In this document: piece by piece, positions 13,252 through 15,203 of the stretch
Layout: the number at the start of each line of letters is the position of its first letter
Numbering within the stretch: the stretch's first letter is position 1
From: Fen-1467 sp035519475
GTDB taxonomy: Bacteria; Verrucomicrobiota; Verrucomicrobiia; Opitutales; Opitutaceae
Assembly: GCA_035519475.1 (NCBI GenBank)
Contig: DATIWI010000066.1
Span: 1 to 15,203 of the forward strand
Length of the DNA stretch: 15,203 nucleotides
Reading direction: 5' to 3'
The notes under the pieces: generated by a model
Databases searched by the model: none
Told to the model about the DNA's origin: nothing
What the model saw: only the letters and a program-made list of their open reading frames with translations
Position numbers and translations under genes: made by a program

Positions 13252-13929
13252 TCACTTAAGGAGTTCAACGGGGGTATCCGGCTGGAGGGCACAGGCATTG
13301 CCCTCATCAGTGTCAATATGCACCTCGAGCCGGAAGTCCGCGTGAACGCGCACCAGGAGGCGGTCAAAGGTCGTCGCGCACGATCCTCCTACGCGGAGCT
13401 TCAGGTAGTCGCCCGGCTTCACCCCGTAGAACGCGGCGTCGGCCGGGCTCATGTGCACGTGAGGCGCGGCGCGAATCACCCCTTCCTTCATTTCAAAGAA
13501 GCCGCCTGGTCCCATCAGCATGCAGCCCGGCGTTCCCGCGACGTTTCCCGACAGACGGATGGGGACATCAAAGCCGAGGGCGATCGCGTCAGTTAATGCG
13601 AGTTCGACTTGGTTGAGGTCGCGACAAGGCCCGAGGATACGCAGGTTGGAGATTACGCGGCTGCGCGGCCCGACCAATGTCACCGTTTCCTGCGCGGCAA
13701 ATTGGCCCTTCTGGTAAAGCCACTTCATCGGCGTGAGCGTACGCTCTTTCCCGAAGAGAGCCTCGACCGCCGCTGGAGTCAGGTGACAGTGCCGTGCGCT
13801 CACGTTTACCACGAGCGGGTTGGGCGCCAGCGCCCCACGCGGAACCGTCCGGCCCAATCGCTCATAAAGAAGCCGTCGAACCAGATGCTCGACTTCGGAG
13901 CGATGGGGCAATGGGGGTGGGGCTATCAT
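13252..13929 (-). CDS. pduL: PduL-type phosphate acyltransferase
   Basis: Zinc-dependent phosphotransacylase of BMCs, unrelated to Pta. It converts acyl-CoA (probably lactyl-CoA) plus phosphate to acyl-phosphate and frees CoA for reuse inside the shell. It has 225 residues from the ATG at 13929. Two PduL repeats are visible: VNVSARHCHLTPAAVEALFG (metal ligands H47, H49) and APHVHMSPADAAFYGV (H157, H159). PCRDLNQVE (R103, E109) and SGNVAGTPGCML lie between them, also typical. Residues 11-26 (SEVEHLVRRLLYERLG) form an amphipathic helix after a Pro-rich start and before a short linker, the usual encapsulation peptide. It is the first gene of the minus-strand operon, facing the DeoR-type regulator across a 100-bp AT-rich region. 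Its ATG lies inside a CTATCAT/ATGATAG repeat that may be an operator. Confidence 0.95.
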   Translation of the reverse strand: MIAPPPLPHRSEVEHLVRRLLYERLGRTVPRGALAPNPLVVNVSARHCHLTPAAVEALFGKERTLTPMKWLYQKGQFAAQETVTLVGPRSRVISNLRILGPCRDLNQVELALTDAIALGFDVPIRLSGNVAGTPGCMLMGPGGFFEMKEGVIRAAPHVHMSPADAAFYGVKPGDYLKLRVGGSCATTFDRLLVRVHADFRLEVHIDTDEGNACALQPDTPVELLK

Positions 13930-14029
13930 GGAATAATATGATAGATTACGACTGTTTCTGAAAGGTATGTTGAAATTAGTCAAAGAAAAAGTTGCATTTT
14001 AGTTCATAATCTTCCAATATCTATCATGA
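13930..14029. promoter_or_regulatory. Divergent promoter/operator region with repeated CTATCAT motifs
   Basis: An AT-rich 100-bp stretch in otherwise GC-rich DNA, between pduL and the DeoR-type gene. CTATCAT (13923-13929) and ATGATAG (13938-13944) form a perfect inverted repeat with an 8-base spacer, overlapping the pduL start codon. TCTATCAT recurs at 14020-14027, immediately before the regulator ATG, as the reverse complement of ATGATAGA at 13938-13945 (centres 82 bp apart). TTTC-T-GAAA (13955-13963) is a second small dyad. TTGACT on the minus strand (13978-13983) could be a -35 for the BMC operon, and CATAAT (14005-14010) a -10 for the regulator, but I could not pair either with a well-spaced partner. 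The layout suits autoregulation and local repression by the adjacent regulator. Confidence 0.6.
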
Positions 14030-14812
14030 ATGAATCCTGAGGAGCGCCAAGCGAAGATAGGAATTCGTCTTCAAGAGGCCGAATTCGCTTCGCTCGAAGA
14101 GCTTGCGCAGCAGGTGGGAGTGTCGGTGTCGACGGTCAGGCGGGACCTCACCGCCTTGGAGCGCCTCGGCATCGCGAGGCGTACCCACGGTGGTGCCAGA
14201 ACCCTCCAGCCAAAATCGGACGAATTTGTCTTCAACATCCGCGAGACGCGGCAATTCGATGAGAAGGAGGCGATCGGCGCAGCCTGCGCATCTCTCGTCC
14301 AGCCGGGTCAGACGGTTAGCGTTGATGGCGGCACCACCTGTTATCACGTCGCCCGGCATTTGGGCGACTTGGTCGCGCAGGTCATTACCAACTCGCTCCC
14401 CGTGGCCAATTTGTTCTCCGGTTCCAGCCGCCTCGAGGTGCTCGTTGCCGGTGGCACCATCTATCCACGGCTGGGAGTGCTCGTCGGTCCGCATGCCGTC
14501 GAGACGTTCTCCCGCGTGCACGCCGATGTGGCGTTCCTGGGAGGCAGCGGCATTTCAGAGGAGGGTATCTACAACTCGCATGCCCTCCTCGTCGACATCC
14601 AGCGCGCGATGATGGCCGGCAGCGCGAGAGTCGTGTTCTGCCTCGACCATACAAAGTTCAACCGGCGCTCGACGTTCTTTCTTTCAGACTTTGAGCCAAT
14701 CGATTCGATCGTCACGGATGCCCAAGCTCCGGAAGCATTGATCGCCTCTCTTCGCAGCAAAGGAATTGAGGTGATCGTCGCCCCGCTGGCCGCTCAACTG
14801 GCCGCCGGATGA
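14030..14812 (+). CDS. DeoR/GlpR-family transcriptional regulator
   Basis: A 260-residue DeoR-type repressor. The N-terminal helix-turn-helix is visible in ASLEELAQQVGVSVSTVRRD (20-39), followed by LTALERLGIARRTHGGA, the family wing. The C-terminal sugar-phosphate-sensing domain (about 75-250) has VDGGTTCYHVARHL, ITNSLPVANLF, VLVAGGTIYPRLGVLVGP, VAFLGGSGIS and DHTKFNRRSTFF. Members of this family respond to phosphorylated sugars. A ligand such as fuculose-1-P, rhamnulose-1-P, lactaldehyde or DHAP would fit the adjacent aldolase operon, but this is inference. The ATG at 14030 has no Shine-Dalgarno and overlaps an out-of-frame ATG at 14026. It is transcribed away from the BMC operon, and repeated CTATCAT motifs flank the shared promoter region. 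Confidence 0.93.
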   Translation: MNPEERQAKIGIRLQEAEFASLEELAQQVGVSVSTVRRDLTALERLGIARRTHGGARTLQPKSDEFVFNIRETRQFDEKEAIGAACASLVQPGQTVSVDGGTTCYHVARHLGDLVAQVITNSLPVANLFSGSSRLEVLVAGGTIYPRLGVLVGPHAVETFSRVHADVAFLGGSGISEEGIYNSHALLVDIQRAMMAGSARVVFCLDHTKFNRRSTFFLSDFEPIDSIVTDAQAPEALIASLRSKGIEVIVAPLAAQLAAG

Positions 14813-14823
14813 TCCGGCGATCA

Positions 14824-14869
14824 GTGAAGCCGCCCGTCTGTCTTCTGCTGAGAACGCAGACTTCTTCAC
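14824..14869 (+). terminator. Hairpin after the regulator gene, possible terminator
   Basis: An outer stem GTGAAG/CTTCAC (14824-14829 with 14864-14869) encloses an inner stem GTCTG/CAGAC (14836-14840 with 14857-14861), starting 11 bases after the regulator stop. An alternative inner pairing TCTGC/GCAGA is possible. Only a weak pyrimidine run follows, so termination is tentative. Confidence 0.35.
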
Positions 14870-15203
14870 AGGGATAATTTACAATCCCGTCACCGGGACA
14901 AAGCCGCCCCGCGCAAGGGGGAAAAGCTCGCGTCTCCACTCTGATTCCCTTCTTCCCGCCGCAACGCCGATATGACCTCTGCCTTCCGAGAATGGCGATC
15001 GATGGCCCGGTGAGATAGCCGGCGGTCCGCCAAGGGCGAGCCGACTTGGGCCCGCGTACTGCAATTGCGCGTTTAGCAGATTCGCCTTCAACATCTTGCG
15101 AATCCAGTCTCCGCTGTTGCGCTCGTTCGATTCGCGACGAAACACTCCTTGACTCCTTCAGGTTCGAAGTTCTTCCGTTTGACCACAGCACCAATCGCCG
15201 GTT
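14870..15203. other. Right-end stretch without a confident gene
   Basis: About 330 bases. The only candidate is a minus-strand 88-codon frame (14879-15145) starting with GTG, preceded by AAGGAG seven bases upstream. Its predicted product is rich in Arg, Gly and Pro, has no recognisable domain, and looks unlike the neighbouring genes. It may be a chance frame or a decayed gene. A small dyad TCCCG-TCAC-CGGGA (14885-14898) is present, without a T-run. I recognise no tRNA, other RNA gene or mobile element here. Confidence 0.4.

Noticed and set aside
1..15203. CRISPR array, insertion sequence, transposase, tRNA or rRNA
   Set aside because: None seen on reading both strands: no spaced identical repeats of CRISPR size, no transposase motifs and no recognisable tRNA or rRNA sequence.

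Overview
The window is GC-rich bacterial DNA. Its right half holds a bacterial microcompartment (BMC) operon whose gene set (class II sugar-phosphate aldolase, CoA-acylating aldehyde dehydrogenase, PduL, acetate-kinase-like enzyme, several BMC-P pentamers, BMC-H hexamers, no BMC-T, no B12 diol dehydratase) matches the L-fucose/L-rhamnose type described in Planctomycetes and Verrucomicrobia. That match, the high GC content, a TTGAAA-17-TAGACT promoter and a heptanucleotide intergenic repeat suggest a verrucomicrobial host, perhaps Opitutaceae. The taxonomy is inference; no rRNA is present.

Left part, plus strand, 1-6055: the last ~755 residues of a CusA-type heavy-metal RND efflux pump (N-terminus off the window); a membrane-anchored TPR protein with two near-duplicate PPC domains and its own candidate promoter; then a compact run of a secreted Met/His/Cys-rich small protein, a four-helix membrane protein (DUF2231-like) and a secreted CBM9-like/PKD protein. 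The pump and the His/Met-rich protein suggest copper or silver handling.

Middle, 6056-6246: a 191-bp convergent gap bounded by two hairpins.

Right part, minus strand, 13929 down to 6247: eleven genes in tight order: pduL, BMC-H, BMC-H, acetate-kinase-like, BMC-H, BMC-P, aldehyde dehydrogenase, BMC-P, BMC-P, class II aldolase, PanE-family reductase. Proposed route: aldolase cleaves fuculose-1-P/rhamnulose-1-P to DHAP plus L-lactaldehyde; the aldehyde dehydrogenase makes lactyl-CoA and NADH; PduL recycles CoA giving lactyl-phosphate; the kinase makes ATP and lactate. The PanE-family enzyme could reoxidise NAD(P)H. Isomerase and kinase genes that would feed the aldolase are not in the window. 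The aldolase, aldehyde dehydrogenase and PduL carry terminal helices that look like encapsulation peptides.

A 100-bp AT-rich intergenic region (13930-14029) separates this operon from a divergent DeoR-family regulator (14030-14812) and holds repeated CTATCAT motifs that are candidate operators. The last ~390 bp carry a hairpin and at most one weak small ORF.

Most novel-looking points: altered catalytic positions in the acetate-kinase homologue, an aldolase with additions at both ends, a PanE-family reductase in the BMC operon, a BMC-H with an atypical pore loop, and a heptanucleotide repeat that supplies the stop codon of a shell gene.
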